DNA of 64,000 bases, taken from contig CALCKT010000003.1 of the NCBI GenBank assembly GCA_937965785.1, forward strand, positions 38,975 to 102,974. Direction: 5' to 3'. The notes below the pieces were generated by a model. It was not told where the DNA came from. It saw only the letters and a program-made list of their open reading frames with translations, and ran no database searches. Positions 43,416 through 52,083 of this stretch are shown in pieces. The DNA comes from an uncultured Propionibacteriaceae bacterium (GTDB lineage: Bacteria > Actinomycetota > Actinomycetes > Propionibacteriales > Propionibacteriaceae). How positions within the stretch are numbered: position 1 is the stretch's first letter; every line of letters starts with the position of its first letter. Made by a program: the position numbers and the translations under genes.

Positions 43416-44252
43416 GTGATTGTGGTCGAACAGGTCGATTTCGCCTACGGCAACCTACCGGTGCTTCGGGGAGTGGATCTCAGGATCCGGCCGGGTGAGG
43501 TCGTGTTCCTCCTGGGGCCCAACGGGGTGGGTAAGACCACCCTCGTCGAGTTGCTGCTCGGTTTCCTGTCGCCCGATTCCGGAAGGATTCGGGTACTCGG
43601 CGTGGATCCCGGGAAAGCGGATGCCGGGTTCTGGGGCAGGATCGGTCTCGTCCAGCAGAGCTGGTCCGATCACTCCAGGTGGCGGGTGTGTGACCAGCTC
43701 GAATGGGTGCGCGCCATTCAGGCCACATCAGGGCGGTCCGGCTCAACCGTGGCTGAAGTGCTGCGCATGGTCGGTCTGGAGGACAAGGCCAAGGTTCGGC
43801 TCGGACGGCTCTCGGGAGGTCAGCGCCGGACCATCGACCTAGCTGCTGTCCTCCTGGGGAAACCGGAGCTGCTGATCCTCGATGAACCGACCGCGGGTCT
43901 GGACCCGGCCTCCAGGGCGCGGGTGCACGATCTCATCCTCGAGCGCGTCGATGACGCCGCCACTGTGCTGATGACCAGCCACGACCTGGCGGAGGTCGAA
44001 AGGCTCGCGTCGAGGGTGGTGATCATGGGCCGGGGCCGGGTCTTCGCGGACGGCACCGTCACCGAACTGCGTGAGCAGTTCTCCGGCACGGCCCAGGTGA
44101 CGTGGCACGAGGCGGGTGAACGTCACGTCCACGCGACCAGCTCCCCCGAGGGGTTCGTCAAAACCCTCGATCTCGACGCCATCTCGGGTCTCACCATCAC
44201 CCGCCCCAACCTCGAGGATGCCTACCTGGCCCTGACCAAGGAGGGGAAATGA
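43416..44252 (+). CDS. ABC-2 exporter ATPase
   Basis: A 278-aa ATPase. Walker A is GPNGVGKTT, the signature RLSGGQRR, and Walker B LLILDEPTAG. The C-terminal 70 residues resemble the DrrA/CcmA-type extension. GTG 43416 gives the normal family N-terminus; GTG 43383 is an alternative with an extra 11 residues, and GAGAGAGGG between them is the likely Shine-Dalgarno. It is coupled to the permease frame by ATGA. Confidence 0.88.
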   Translation: MIVVEQVDFAYGNLPVLRGVDLRIRPGEVVFLLGPNGVGKTTLVELLLGFLSPDSGRIRVLGVDPGKADAGFWGRIGLVQQSWSDHSRWRVCDQLEWVRAIQATSGRSGSTVAEVLRMVGLEDKAKVRLGRLSGGQRRTIDLAAVLLGKPELLILDEPTAGLDPASRARVHDLILERVDDAATVLMTSHDLAEVERLASRVVIMGRGRVFADGTVTELREQFSGTAQVTWHEAGERHVHATSSPEGFVKTLDLDAISGLTITRPNLEDAYLALTKEGK

Positions 44253-45089
44253 CCCGCGCAACCCCTCCCACGTTCCTCGCGATTCTCCGCGCCGCTCTGG
44301 TCCAGGTCCGTGGGGACCTGCGGCCGGCCTTCGTTGGCGCGGGGATTTTCACTGCGTTCCTGCCGGCGCTGTTGATCCTCTGGCTGTCCCGGCTGAATCT
44401 GACCGGGGGCCCGGGAACGGACTCGCTCACGGTGGCTGGTTTCGTCGGTTCGTGGAGCTGCATGATCGTCATACAGGTGGGGGCGGAAACCTACACGGAC
44501 CGCGTCGGGGGGGGCCCTGCTGCGCGTCCGGGTCCTGCCGCACGGCCCTATGGTGTGGGCCATCGGCAAGACCATCTCGACCGCGGCGATACTCGTCGTG
44601 AGCCAGGTGATCCTCCTGGTGCTCGGGATGTTCCTGCTGAATGGTTTCCCGCTCGGGTGGGGGCAATTGATCCCCGTCGTCGGCCTGGCGATCGGCGCAT
44701 CCCTGGCGGCGGCGCCCATCGGTTTCCTGTCCGGAGCGGTGGCGCGCGGTTCCAATCTGCAGATGCTCTCCTACGTGCTGGTGTTCGCGCTGCTCGGGAC
44801 CAGCGGGGCGGCCATACCGCTGGTGACGCTGCCCGGTTGGGTGCAGGTCATCCAGCAGGCACTCCCGTTCTACTGGTCCGGGCACCTGACCCGCTGGGCG
44901 CTCGTCGGTGATCCGGCCTGGGAGGTGGGTGGTTCGTTCCAGCCGCTTCTGGCCTTCTGTGTGTTGACCGCTTGGGTTCTCGTGGGCTTCCCGGTTGCCG
45001 CGGCCCTGGTGCGTCGCGGTTTCCGCAAGGAGAGCATCGGTAGGCTTTCACGCATGCAAACCAACATTCGTTCCCTGGCGGGAGGATGA
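44249..45089 (+). pseudogene. ABC-2 permease with a +1 frameshift in a G8 tract
   Basis: The protein is split. Residues 1-86 are read in the frame of ATG 44249 and end in CMIVIQVGAETYTDRVGG. The rest (ALLRVRVLPHGPMVW to the stop at 45089) is in the +1 frame. The break falls at a run of eight G at 44507-44514; with seven G the frame gives one 279-aa permease of about six helices that fits the upstream ATPase. Possible causes are a real or phase-variable frameshift, programmed slippage, or a sequencing error in the homopolymer. Confidence 0.8.
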
Positions 45090-45093
45090 CTTG

Positions 45094-45315
45094 GTGGAGG
45101 AGCGGGTCTTCAATCGCATTGCCGTCATGAGGGCGGATCGCAAGGTGAGCCGCCGGGAGCTGGCCGAGGCGCTCGGTGTCCACTACCAGACCGTTGGTTA
45201 CCTGGAACGGGGTGAGTACTCGCCGTCATTGCATCTGGCGCTCAGGATCGCCAGGTTCTTCGAGGTTCCCGTGGAGTCAGTTTTCTCCCTCGACGATTTT
45301 CCCCGGTTGCAGTGA
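45094..45315 (+). CDS. Small XRE-family regulator
   Basis: A 73-aa DNA-binding protein that is almost entirely a Cro/CI helix-turn-helix: KVSRRELAEALGVHYQTVGYLERGEYSPSL. Such small XRE proteins commonly sit behind ABC-2 transporter genes and regulate them. The start may be GTG 45094 or TTG 45091; GGGAGG lies at 45079-45084. Its last 39 nt overlap the 3' end of the TetR gene on the other strand. The palindrome at 43360 is a possible target. Confidence 0.87.
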   Translation: MEERVFNRIAVMRADRKVSRRELAEALGVHYQTVGYLERGEYSPSLHLALRIARFFEVPVESVFSLDDFPRLQ

Positions 45316-45879
45316 GCCCGTGATGTAGTGCTGGAGCACGGGGCCGATCAGGTCGGCGACCTCGTCGGTGGAAAGGCTTGCCAGCGGTTCGATGCCGACG
45401 ATGTGGCGTGCGATCACCAGTCCTGACATCTGGGATCCGATCAGGGAGGCCCGGAGTCGTCGCTCCGGTTCGGGGCCTTCGATGTGGGAGAGGAATCTGT
45501 TGAGCAGGGAGCGTGTGACGAATTCGCGCAGCATGCCCTCGTGGCCCACCAGAACCCGCCGCACCACCGCCTTCAGGGCGGGGGCGGCGGGTGAGGTCCA
45601 GACCTTGTCGGCGGCGCGCACCAGCTGCCGTCCCCAGTCATCGGGGGATTCCGAGACGACCAATGCCTCCAACTGCTCCGGGCGGATGGCGGCGTTCAGC
45701 ACCGCCTGGAACAGGCCCTCCTTCGAACCGAAGTAGTGGTGGATCAGGGCGGCGTCGACCCCGGCCTCCTTGGCGATGGCGCGGGTGCTGACCGTCTCGA
45801 AGGACCGGGATGCGAACAGCTTCGCGGCCGCCTGCTGGATGCGCAGTTTGGTGCGTTCCGACTTCGAACCCCCGGACAA
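45277..45879 (-). CDS. TetR-family regulator
   Basis: A 200-aa regulator. The helix-turn-helix spans about residues 14-55 (FETVSTRAIAKEAGVDAALIHHYFGSKEGLF). The C-terminal ligand domain has no recognised specificity. TTG 45879 has a GAGGTG Shine-Dalgarno overlapping the end of the permease gene, so it is the third gene of an ATPase-permease-TetR operon. The abutting palindromes at 47359-47390 are the probable autoregulatory operator. Confidence 0.9.
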   Translation of the reverse strand: MSGGSKSERTKLRIQQAAAKLFASRSFETVSTRAIAKEAGVDAALIHHYFGSKEGLFQAVLNAAIRPEQLEALVVSESPDDWGRQLVRAADKVWTSPAAPALKAVVRRVLVGHEGMLREFVTRSLLNRFLSHIEGPEPERRLRASLIGSQMSGLVIARHIVGIEPLASLSTDEVADLIGPVLQHYITGSLQPGKIVEGEN

Positions 45880-45883
45880 GCGA

Positions 45884-46657
45884 TCACCTCGTCTTTCTCG
45901 GCATGGAGGCCGCGGCGATGAGCAGGGCGGCGAAGATCACCCCGGCCAGGGCGGTGAACCGCCACCAGCTGTCCGAGCCTAGCTCCGGATTGGCCAGCAC
46001 GTCGCGCACGACATCGACCGCCCAAGTCATCGGCAGCCAGTTCGCGATGGCCTCCAACACGTCCGGGAGCTGCTCCTTCGGGACGAGCAGGCCGCAGAGA
46101 AACAGCTGCGGGGCGATGAAGACCGGCATGAACTGCACCGCCTGGAACTCGGTCCGGGCGAAGGCCGAGGCCAGCAGGCCGAAGGCCACCCCGATCACCG
46201 CGCCCAGGAAGGACAGCAGGAGCAGGGCCCAGGCCGGGCCGGTCAGCTCGATTTCCAGCGGGCCCAGCAGCAGGACCACCAGGATGCTGCTCTGCAGCAC
46301 CGCGAGCAGACCGAACACGCAGGCGTAGGAGACCAGCAGGTTCAAACGCGTCAGGGGAGTGGTGAAGATCCGTTCCAGGGTCCCGGAGGTGCGCTCCCGG
46401 AGCATGATCACCGAGGTGACGATGAACATCATGAACATTGGCAGCACGGCCAGCATGATCGGGCCGGTCGTGTCGAAGACGCGGGATTGCCCGGGTGGTG
46501 TCGGCAGGTCGTAGAAGACGTAGTAGAGCAGGGTCAACAGCAGGGGCGGGATCAGGAGGATCAGGGCTATGGCACGCGGGTCGCCCTTCAACTGCGCGGC
46601 GATCCGGGCCACCGTGGCGAACGGTACCGATCGTGCGACGGTGTGGGTGCTCATCAT
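45884..46657 (-). CDS. ABC-2 type exporter permease
   Basis: A 257-aa membrane protein with about six helices and the ABC-2 signature MLRERTSGTLERIFTTPL between helices 2 and 3. It works with the ATPase encoded just upstream; the genes overlap (ATGATGA). The cargo is unknown, and drug or lipid export is typical. An in-frame extension upstream is antisense to nothing real and lies in the ATPase gene, so it is not used. Confidence 0.88.
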   Translation of the reverse strand: MMSTHTVARSVPFATVARIAAQLKGDPRAIALILLIPPLLLTLLYYVFYDLPTPPGQSRVFDTTGPIMLAVLPMFMMFIVTSVIMLRERTSGTLERIFTTPLTRLNLLVSYACVFGLLAVLQSSILVVLLLGPLEIELTGPAWALLLLSFLGAVIGVAFGLLASAFARTEFQAVQFMPVFIAPQLFLCGLLVPKEQLPDVLEAIANWLPMTWAVDVVRDVLANPELGSDSWWRFTALAGVIFAALLIAAASMPRKTR

Positions 46658-47382
46658 GCCGCCTCCTCGATCAGGGCCATGAAAGCATCCTCCGGGGTGC
46701 TGGTTTCCGTTCTGCGCTGGAGAGCCGCCACGGGTTCGTGGGCCAGGAACCGTCCGTCCCGCATGAACAACACGGAATCGCAGCGGGTCGCCTCGTCCAT
46801 GACGTGACTGGACACCAGCAGCGTGGTTCCCCGGCCGGCCAGGTCGCGGAACAGTTCCCACAAGGCCTGCCTGGTCAGGGGATCCAGACCCACCGTCGGC
46901 TCGTCGAGGATCAACACCTCAGGATCACCCACCAGCGCGCAGGCCAGGGAGGCCCTGCTCGCCTGACCCCCGGACAGCTGATCGATTCGGCGGTGCTCCA
47001 GGCCGTCCAGTTGCACCCTTTCGATGGCCCGGTGCGCCGAGTCGCGCCCGGCACCCAGCAGGCGCGCGAAATAAGTGGTGTTGGCCAGCAGGGATGCATC
47101 GGTGTAGATGCTCACGGCCTGCGAGGTGTAGGCCACCCGTCGGCGCAACCTCGGATGCCCGGCCGGCAGTCCCAGCAACGTCGCCGAGCCCGCGGTGATG
47201 TGCTGCACCCCCAAGAGGGCGCGCATCAGGGTGGTCTTCCCGCAGCCCGAGGGACCCAGCAACCCCGTGACGGAACCGCGGGGTAGGGAGAGGGAGACCC
47301 CGTGGAGGATCTCGCTGCGGCCGCGCCTGACGACGAGGCCGGACACGGAGACAGCTGATTCATCAAGTGATGAGTTCATCAT
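46654..47382 (-). CDS. ABC-2 exporter ATPase
   Basis: A 242-aa ATPase: Walker A GPSGCGKTT, signature QLSGGQASR, Walker B LILDEPTVGLD, H-loop SSHVMDE. The first ATG at 47382 lies 7 nt after TATTAT with no Shine-Dalgarno, so the mRNA is leaderless; a second ATG follows directly. The start codon is inside the second 16-bp palindrome, so a bound regulator would cover the transcription start and first codons. Confidence 0.88.
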   Translation of the reverse strand: MMNSSLDESAVSVSGLVVRRGRSEILHGVSLSLPRGSVTGLLGPSGCGKTTLMRALLGVQHITAGSATLLGLPAGHPRLRRRVAYTSQAVSIYTDASLLANTTYFARLLGAGRDSAHRAIERVQLDGLEHRRIDQLSGGQASRASLACALVGDPEVLILDEPTVGLDPLTRQALWELFRDLAGRGTTLLVSSHVMDEATRCDSVLFMRDGRFLAHEPVAALQRRTETSTPEDAFMALIEEAA

Positions 47383-47396
47383 GTGATGAATAATAC
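47359..47396 (-). promoter_or_regulatory. Promoter with two abutting 16-bp palindromes
   Basis: Two palindromes with the plan TTCATCA-N2-TGATGAR stand back to back at 47359-47374 and 47375-47390. The second is perfect. TATTAT (47395-47390) is the -10. The arrangement suggests two regulator dimers side by side, most likely the TetR protein encoded in the operon. Confidence 0.75.
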
Positions 47397-47705
47397 CCGT
47401 CTGGATGACAAAGTAGAAGAGAAGGTCGGTTGGGCAGGGGGCGGCTTCCGATCGGTGGCGGACCGTCATGAAAACAAGCGCCTGCTTGCAGCCCTCGCCA
47501 CCTTCGATGCGGGACGCCCCGGTGCGCTGCCGCGGGAGGGTGCAGCGATGGGTCGCTGCGCCGGCATCGGTTGATCCGGCTTTCTGGAAACTGGGCATAC
47601 CATGAGACCCGATTGCCGGGATGTCGTTGTTCGCGCCCGGGACTCTCGGTTTCTCCGAGGTGTCTGCTGCACCGAGGAGATGCGGAACTACCCGGAGGGC
47701 AACCG
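47397..47705. other. Intergenic gap, no supported gene
   Basis: About 310 nt between the divergent ABC operon and the acetyltransferase gene. Short open frames exist on both strands, but none has a start signal or recognisable product. The last 20 nt hold the Shine-Dalgarno (GGAGGG) of the acetyltransferase. Confidence 0.5.
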
Positions 47706-48251
47706 ATGACTGGGATGAGGCTTCGGCCATTGCAAATCGGCGACACGCCCCGAGTGCTGGAGGCGTTTACGTCGGCCGGTGACATGGCCCGGCAGGGACG
47801 GGTCACCGATCCATCGGAGGCGGAGGCCTACGTGGCACGACTGCTTGATCCCGATGCCGCGCATCTGCCATTCGCAATGGCCGGGGAAAGCGATTTGTTG
47901 TTCGGGCTCGTTGCCCTGAGTGTCGATTCCGGGAACCGCAACGCGTGGTTCTGGTACTGGACCCATCCCGCGGCTCGGGGGCGTGGCTGGACGGGCCGTG
48001 CGGCGGCCACCGTCGCGAACTGGGCCCTGACATCGGGCGGACTGCATCGCCTGGAACTCGGCCACCGGGTCAACAATCCCGCATCCCGAGGAGTGGCGCT
48101 CGCCGCCGGGTTCGTCCAGGAAGGCGTCGAACGGGAGAAATTCCTGATCGACGGGCAGCGAATCGACGTCGTGACCTACGGGCGCCTGGCGAGCGATCCC
48201 ACCCCGCGAACCGAACCGTTGCCGATCACCGCTGTTCCGAACATTGAGTAG
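47706..48251 (+). CDS. GNAT acetyltransferase, RimJ/RimL-like
   Basis: A 181-aa N-acetyltransferase. It has the RimJ-type plan: MRLRPLQIGDTPRVLEAF at the start, the acetyl-CoA segment HPAARGRGWTGRAAATVANW, and the end motif NPASRGVALAAGFVQEGVERE. The acceptor (protein N-terminus or a small molecule) is unknown. ATG 47706 has GGAGGG upstream. It precedes, but probably is not part of, the orphan PTS locus, which has its own promoter. Confidence 0.85.
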   Translation: MTGMRLRPLQIGDTPRVLEAFTSAGDMARQGRVTDPSEAEAYVARLLDPDAAHLPFAMAGESDLLFGLVALSVDSGNRNAWFWYWTHPAARGRGWTGRAAATVANWALTSGGLHRLELGHRVNNPASRGVALAAGFVQEGVEREKFLIDGQRIDVVTYGRLASDPTPRTEPLPITAVPNIE

Positions 48252-48394
48252 ACGCGGCATCGGCTGAGGTTTCTCGAATCGTCGGCCCGGGTGGGGCCGG
48301 CCGGGCGTCGCCCGCCGGGTCTGCTTCGACGCTCCCGGACGCAGGTCGGTGCAGTGCTCGCCGGGTCGGCCGGGATGCCCGGGTCCGAGATCTC

Positions 48395-48442
48395 GTCAAC
48401 TGTTGACCCCCGAGGCACCTCCGCCTAAGATGGTCTATACCA
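48395..48442 (+). promoter_or_regulatory. Promoter and DasR/NagR-type operator of the orphan PTS
   Basis: TTGACC (48403-48408), a 17-nt spacer and TAAGAT (48426-48431) form a near-consensus promoter. TGGTCTATACCA (48431-48442) overlaps the probable start point and matches the TGGTCTAGACCA operator of DasR/NagR-like GntR regulators at 11 of 12 positions. A second palindrome, GTCAAC-T-GTTGAC (48395-48407), overlaps the -35 box. Confidence 0.75.
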
Positions 48443-48468
48443 TTTGTTGGTCGCTCGAGGAGGAGCGA

Positions 48469-49827
48469 ATGATTCGTGCAAGACATGTGCTGGCTGTCGC
48501 GGTGCTGGCCTCCGTGATTCTCGGTTCCGGGGTGGCAGCTGGTTCGCCGAGCTTGTCCTCGCTCCCGGAAAACCCCCGAGGCAAGGGGGCGTGGAAGCTT
48601 GTCCGTGCCGAGAGCTTCAACCGGCCGTTGAAGGTCAGGGGAGACACCGGCTGGTTCCCGAGCAAGGACGAGAAGGACACCGAGTACGACGTGGATGCCT
48701 ACGACAACGACGGGGAGTTCTTCCAGACCTTCGGCGGGGAGGCGTTCCGGGAACATCTGGCCACCATGGATCTCTACCGGCGCTCCTACGCCATCGGCAA
48801 GGGTGGGTGGCTGACCGTGGAGCTCGCCGCGCGGGACCGGGACCGGGACGGCACCCCTGACGGCGTCCCCACGTTCGCGCGCACGAAATCGAGGAAGACG
48901 GGATCCGTCGGCACCTTCACCGTTCCGGATCACAACTCCGCCGCCATTCTCCGATCCACCGAGGCCCTGCCCGAGGAGTACCGCGTCGAGGTGACCCTTC
49001 GGGCAATCGATTTCGGCGGACAGCGCAACGGCTCCTGGGATTACGACGGCAAGACCAATGGGTACGGCCCCGGTGGTTGCAAGACCAATTTCCCATGGGC
49101 GGGCTCTCCGGGTGCCGACTACGCCCCGGGGGAATGCGACTGGCTCGACGTCACCGGTGACTCCAACGGTTACTACTTCCTGTCGATCATGGACCATCCG
49201 GTGGCTCCACACAACAATGTTTTCGTCCATCAGCGGCGCAAGGTGGTGATGGACGGTTACAACCGTTATCGCTACACCGGAAACGGTCTGCGGTACTGCG
49301 ATCCCGTCTCGGGTGCCTTCCAGCCGTACGAGTGGGGCAGCGGGAATGGTGTGAACATGCTCTTCATGACCCCGTTCCGTCGCTATTCCAGCTCTCCGGG
49401 GACCCAGTACCTGATGAAATCCGAGTGCGGAACCGTCCATGGCGGTGCGATCGTCAGCCAGGTCGACATGGTTCCCGAGAAGATGCCCGAGGCGAGCTAC
49501 GTTTTCGCCATAGAGCGTCGCGGCGGGCAGTACACACTCGAGGTTTCAGGGTATTTCCGCAACGTGGGGTGGGGCACGTACCGGTACAGTCAGCCCTTCG
49601 ATGACGGTGAACACCCGATCCATCACTACAACCAGAGAACCGATGAGTACGACGGCCGGTACAACATGGACTGGACCTATTCCGCGGGTGACAAGACCTT
49701 CGTGGATCCCAACATCTGGCCTGCCGGTTCGTCCTATCCCGACTATTTCATGATCGGCATTCCGCACATGAACTTCTATGAGGGGACGGCGAGCATCAAG
49801 GACGTGCGTCTTTACATTCCGCGATAG
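48469..49827 (+). CDS. Secreted protein of the orphan PTS locus, unknown
   Basis: A 452-aa exported protein. Residues 1-24 are a Sec signal peptide. The mature part has four cysteines and many aromatic and Gly/Asp residues. The end (PDYFMIGIPHMNFYEGTASI, then KDVRLY) looks like the closing strands of a concanavalin-like jelly roll, as in lectins, glucanases or lyases, but no catalytic motif is recognised. It leads an operon with a PTS, which suggests it binds or breaks the glycan whose sugar is imported. ATG 48469 has a GAGGAGG Shine-Dalgarno. Confidence 0.7.
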   Translation: MIRARHVLAVAVLASVILGSGVAAGSPSLSSLPENPRGKGAWKLVRAESFNRPLKVRGDTGWFPSKDEKDTEYDVDAYDNDGEFFQTFGGEAFREHLATMDLYRRSYAIGKGGWLTVELAARDRDRDGTPDGVPTFARTKSRKTGSVGTFTVPDHNSAAILRSTEALPEEYRVEVTLRAIDFGGQRNGSWDYDGKTNGYGPGGCKTNFPWAGSPGADYAPGECDWLDVTGDSNGYYFLSIMDHPVAPHNNVFVHQRRKVVMDGYNRYRYTGNGLRYCDPVSGAFQPYEWGSGNGVNMLFMTPFRRYSSSPGTQYLMKSECGTVHGGAIVSQVDMVPEKMPEASYVFAIERRGGQYTLEVSGYFRNVGWGTYRYSQPFDDGEHPIHHYNQRTDEYDGRYNMDWTYSAGDKTFVDPNIWPAGSSYPDYFMIGIPHMNFYEGTASIKDVRLYIPR

Positions 49828-49937
49828 CCATCATCGCCGGGCGCCCCGCAACGGATCCGGAAAAGCAAATCCAATCAGGGGTGCCAGAACTGTCTTCGCC
49901 GGACGGATTCACTCCGGCATCAAAATTGGAGGTAGCA

Positions 49938-51362
49938 GTGGATCTCATAGCCAACATCGCCTCTGCGCTGGCGAACAATCTTTTCTCGCAGGTTGCCGTT
50001 CTCATCGGGCTCATCGCCCTGATCGGTCTCCTGCTTCAACGCAAACCTCTCGAACAGGTGGTGGGTGGCGCGGTCAGGGCCACCCTCGGGGTCGTGATCC
50101 TGAACATCGGCGTGGACATCTTCGTTGCCGGTCTGGTCGCCTTCCAGGCGATCGTCTCCAGTGCCTTCGGGATCACGCCGCCGACCAGCACCAGCAACAT
50201 GACTACCTTCCTCGCGGGCAGGGGCACCGTGGTTCCCTTGGTGATCGCGTTCGGTTTCCTGATCCACCTCATCCTGGTCGCCCTGTTCAAATCGGCGCGC
50301 TATGTCTATCTGACCGGGCACCTGATGTACTGGATGTCCCTGGTGTTGGTGGCCACGTTCGTGGAGGCGATTCCCGGGGCGGATCCCGTCGCCCTCACGG
50401 TGGTCTCCGCCGTGGTCGTCGCCTGCTACTGGACGCTGCAGCCGATGTGGATGGAACCACTCATGAAACGTGTCGTCGGCGGGGACAACTTCGGTCTCGG
50501 GCACACCACGTCCTGCCTGGCACTGCTTTCGGGATACGGTGCCAAGGCCCTCCACCTGGGCGATCCGGTGAAACACGACACCGAGAAGATCCGGATGCCG
50601 AAGGCAATCTCCTTCCTGAAGGACATCAACGTCTCAACCGTGTTCGTCATCGGCATCATCATGATCGTCTCCATACTGTTCGCCGACGGCGGCGTCGTCG
50701 CGAAGCAGATGGGTGACAGCACGATGGCCCCCGTGATGTGGGGATTCGTGCAGGCGCTGCGATTCGCGGCGGGAATCGCTGTCCTTCTCTACGGGGTCCG
50801 GATGTTCCTGGCCGAGATAGTTCCGGCTTTCCGTGGCATCTCCCAGAAACTCCTGCCGGGTTCCCGGCCCGCACTGGACATTCCCACGGTCTTCCCGAAA
50901 TCCCCCACGGCCGTCATGATCGGTTTCCTGGCCTCAATGGTGACTTTCCTGGTCTGCATGGGCGTCTTCGCCACCGCAGGCTGGTTCGCGCTCGTCCCAC
51001 CCATGATCATGCTGTTCTTCGGTGGCGGTGCCGCCGGAGTCTTCGGCAATGCCACGGCGGGCTGGCGCGGTGCCGTTTTCGGTGGGGTGCTCAACGGTTT
51101 GATCCTCGCCTTCGGGCAGTGGATCGGCTGGGGCTGGTACAGCTCCACGGCCCCCGAGCTGGCCACCCTCGCGGATTCCGACTGGTACGCGGTCGGCTGG
51201 TTGTTCCTCGGTCTCGGGAAACTGTTCGAAGGGCTCGGGGGTGTCGGGCTGTGGATTGTCGGCGCGGTGGCCCTGGTCATCACCATGGCGGCCCTGCTGC
51301 TCGTCCGGAAACGCAACCTCGTGAACGCGGAGGACGCAGAAACGAAGGAGAAGACGAAATGA
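49938..51362 (+). CDS. PTS EIIC, ascorbate/SgaT (UlaA) type
   Basis: A 474-aa sugar transporter of the UlaA family, with about 11 membrane segments; the start ANIASALANNLFSQVAVLIG and PLEQVVGGAVRATLGVVIL are typical. The known UlaA substrate is L-ascorbate, but the neighbours lack the ascorbate pathway enzymes. GTG 49938 has GGAGG five nt upstream. A 110-nt gap with a small hairpin separates it from the secreted-protein gene; the EIIB gene overlaps its stop. Confidence 0.88.
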   Translation: MDLIANIASALANNLFSQVAVLIGLIALIGLLLQRKPLEQVVGGAVRATLGVVILNIGVDIFVAGLVAFQAIVSSAFGITPPTSTSNMTTFLAGRGTVVPLVIAFGFLIHLILVALFKSARYVYLTGHLMYWMSLVLVATFVEAIPGADPVALTVVSAVVVACYWTLQPMWMEPLMKRVVGGDNFGLGHTTSCLALLSGYGAKALHLGDPVKHDTEKIRMPKAISFLKDINVSTVFVIGIIMIVSILFADGGVVAKQMGDSTMAPVMWGFVQALRFAAGIAVLLYGVRMFLAEIVPAFRGISQKLLPGSRPALDIPTVFPKSPTAVMIGFLASMVTFLVCMGVFATAGWFALVPPMIMLFFGGGAAGVFGNATAGWRGAVFGGVLNGLILAFGQWIGWGWYSSTAPELATLADSDWYAVGWLFLGLGKLFEGLGGVGLWIVGAVALVITMAALLLVRKRNLVNAEDAETKEKTK

Positions 51363-51664
51363 CGATGCCTGACCCGGTGAAGGTGCTCTGCGTCTGTGGC
51401 TTGGGAATGGGAAGTTCCCTGATCCTTCGCATGACCGTGGAAACCGCCCTCAACAGGATGGGTCTGAACACCGAGATCGATCACACCGATCTCTCATCGG
51501 CCCGGAGCATGGAACCGGATGTGGTGGTCGGGCAGGGCATGCACACCGATGAACTGGAGGGACTCGCACCCGTCATCGTGTCGGTGGATGATTTCCTCGA
51601 CGATGCCGTGGTCGAGGAAAAACTCCGGACCGGATTCACGGCAGCGGGATGGGACGTATGCTGA
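51359..51664 (+). CDS. PTS EIIB, UlaB type
   Basis: A 101-aa EIIB. The phosphorylated cysteine lies in VLCVCGLGMGSSL near residue 12. It accepts phosphate from the EIIA encoded next and passes it to the sugar in EIIC. ATG 51359 overlaps the EIIC stop (ATGA), with AAGGAG upstream. Confidence 0.9.
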   Translation: MTMPDPVKVLCVCGLGMGSSLILRMTVETALNRMGLNTEIDHTDLSSARSMEPDVVVGQGMHTDELEGLAPVIVSVDDFLDDAVVEEKLRTGFTAAGWDVC

Positions 51665-52083
51665 CCGCGGCGGCGGTGGGTGCCGCCACTGGTTGGAGAA
51701 ACGCCGTACGTGCCGCCGCAGCGCTCCTCGTGGAGGTTGGGGCCACCACCCCGGAGTACGGGGAGCGCTGCATCGGATCGGCCGAGGAGCTGGGCCCGTA
51801 CTTCGTGTTGAGCCCCGGGGTGGCGCTGGCCCACGCCCGCGCCGAGGGCACCTGCCTGCACCCGGGGTTGTCGCTGCTCCGACTGGATGGGCCGGTTGAC
51901 TTCGGCCACGAGGCGAACGATCCCGTCGATCTGGTGTTCTGCCTGGCATCCCCGGACAATGAAACCCACATGGCTGGCCTTCGGGCCTTCGCGCTCGCCA
52001 TGTCAGGTGATCTGGTGGAAAGACTCCGCGGTGCTGCTCCTGAAGAACTGGCCGGCCTGCTGGCGGAGGCGTCGGTCGCATGA
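51658..52083 (+). CDS. PTS EIIA (fructose/mannitol-fold, UlaC-like)
   Basis: A 141-aa EIIA. The active His is in GVALAHARAEG. The C-terminal half (DPVDLVFCLASPDNETHM) is typical of the EIIA-2 fold. It completes the EIIABC set. The start is ATG 51658, overlapping the EIIB stop by 7 nt; ATG 51649 is also possible. It is coupled to the SIS gene by ATGA. Confidence 0.87.
   Translation: MLTAAAVGAATGWRNAVRAAAALLVEVGATTPEYGERCIGSAEELGPYFVLSPGVALAHARAEGTCLHPGLSLLRLDGPVDFGHEANDPVDLVFCLASPDNETHMAGLRAFALAMSGDLVERLRGAAPEELAGLLAEASVA

Noticed and set aside
49890..49925. Hairpin GCCGGA-N9-TCCGGC between the secreted protein and EIIC genes as a terminator
   Set aside because: The stem is only 6 bp and has no T-tract. 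An mRNA-processing or stability role is possible, but it is too weak to list as a feature.
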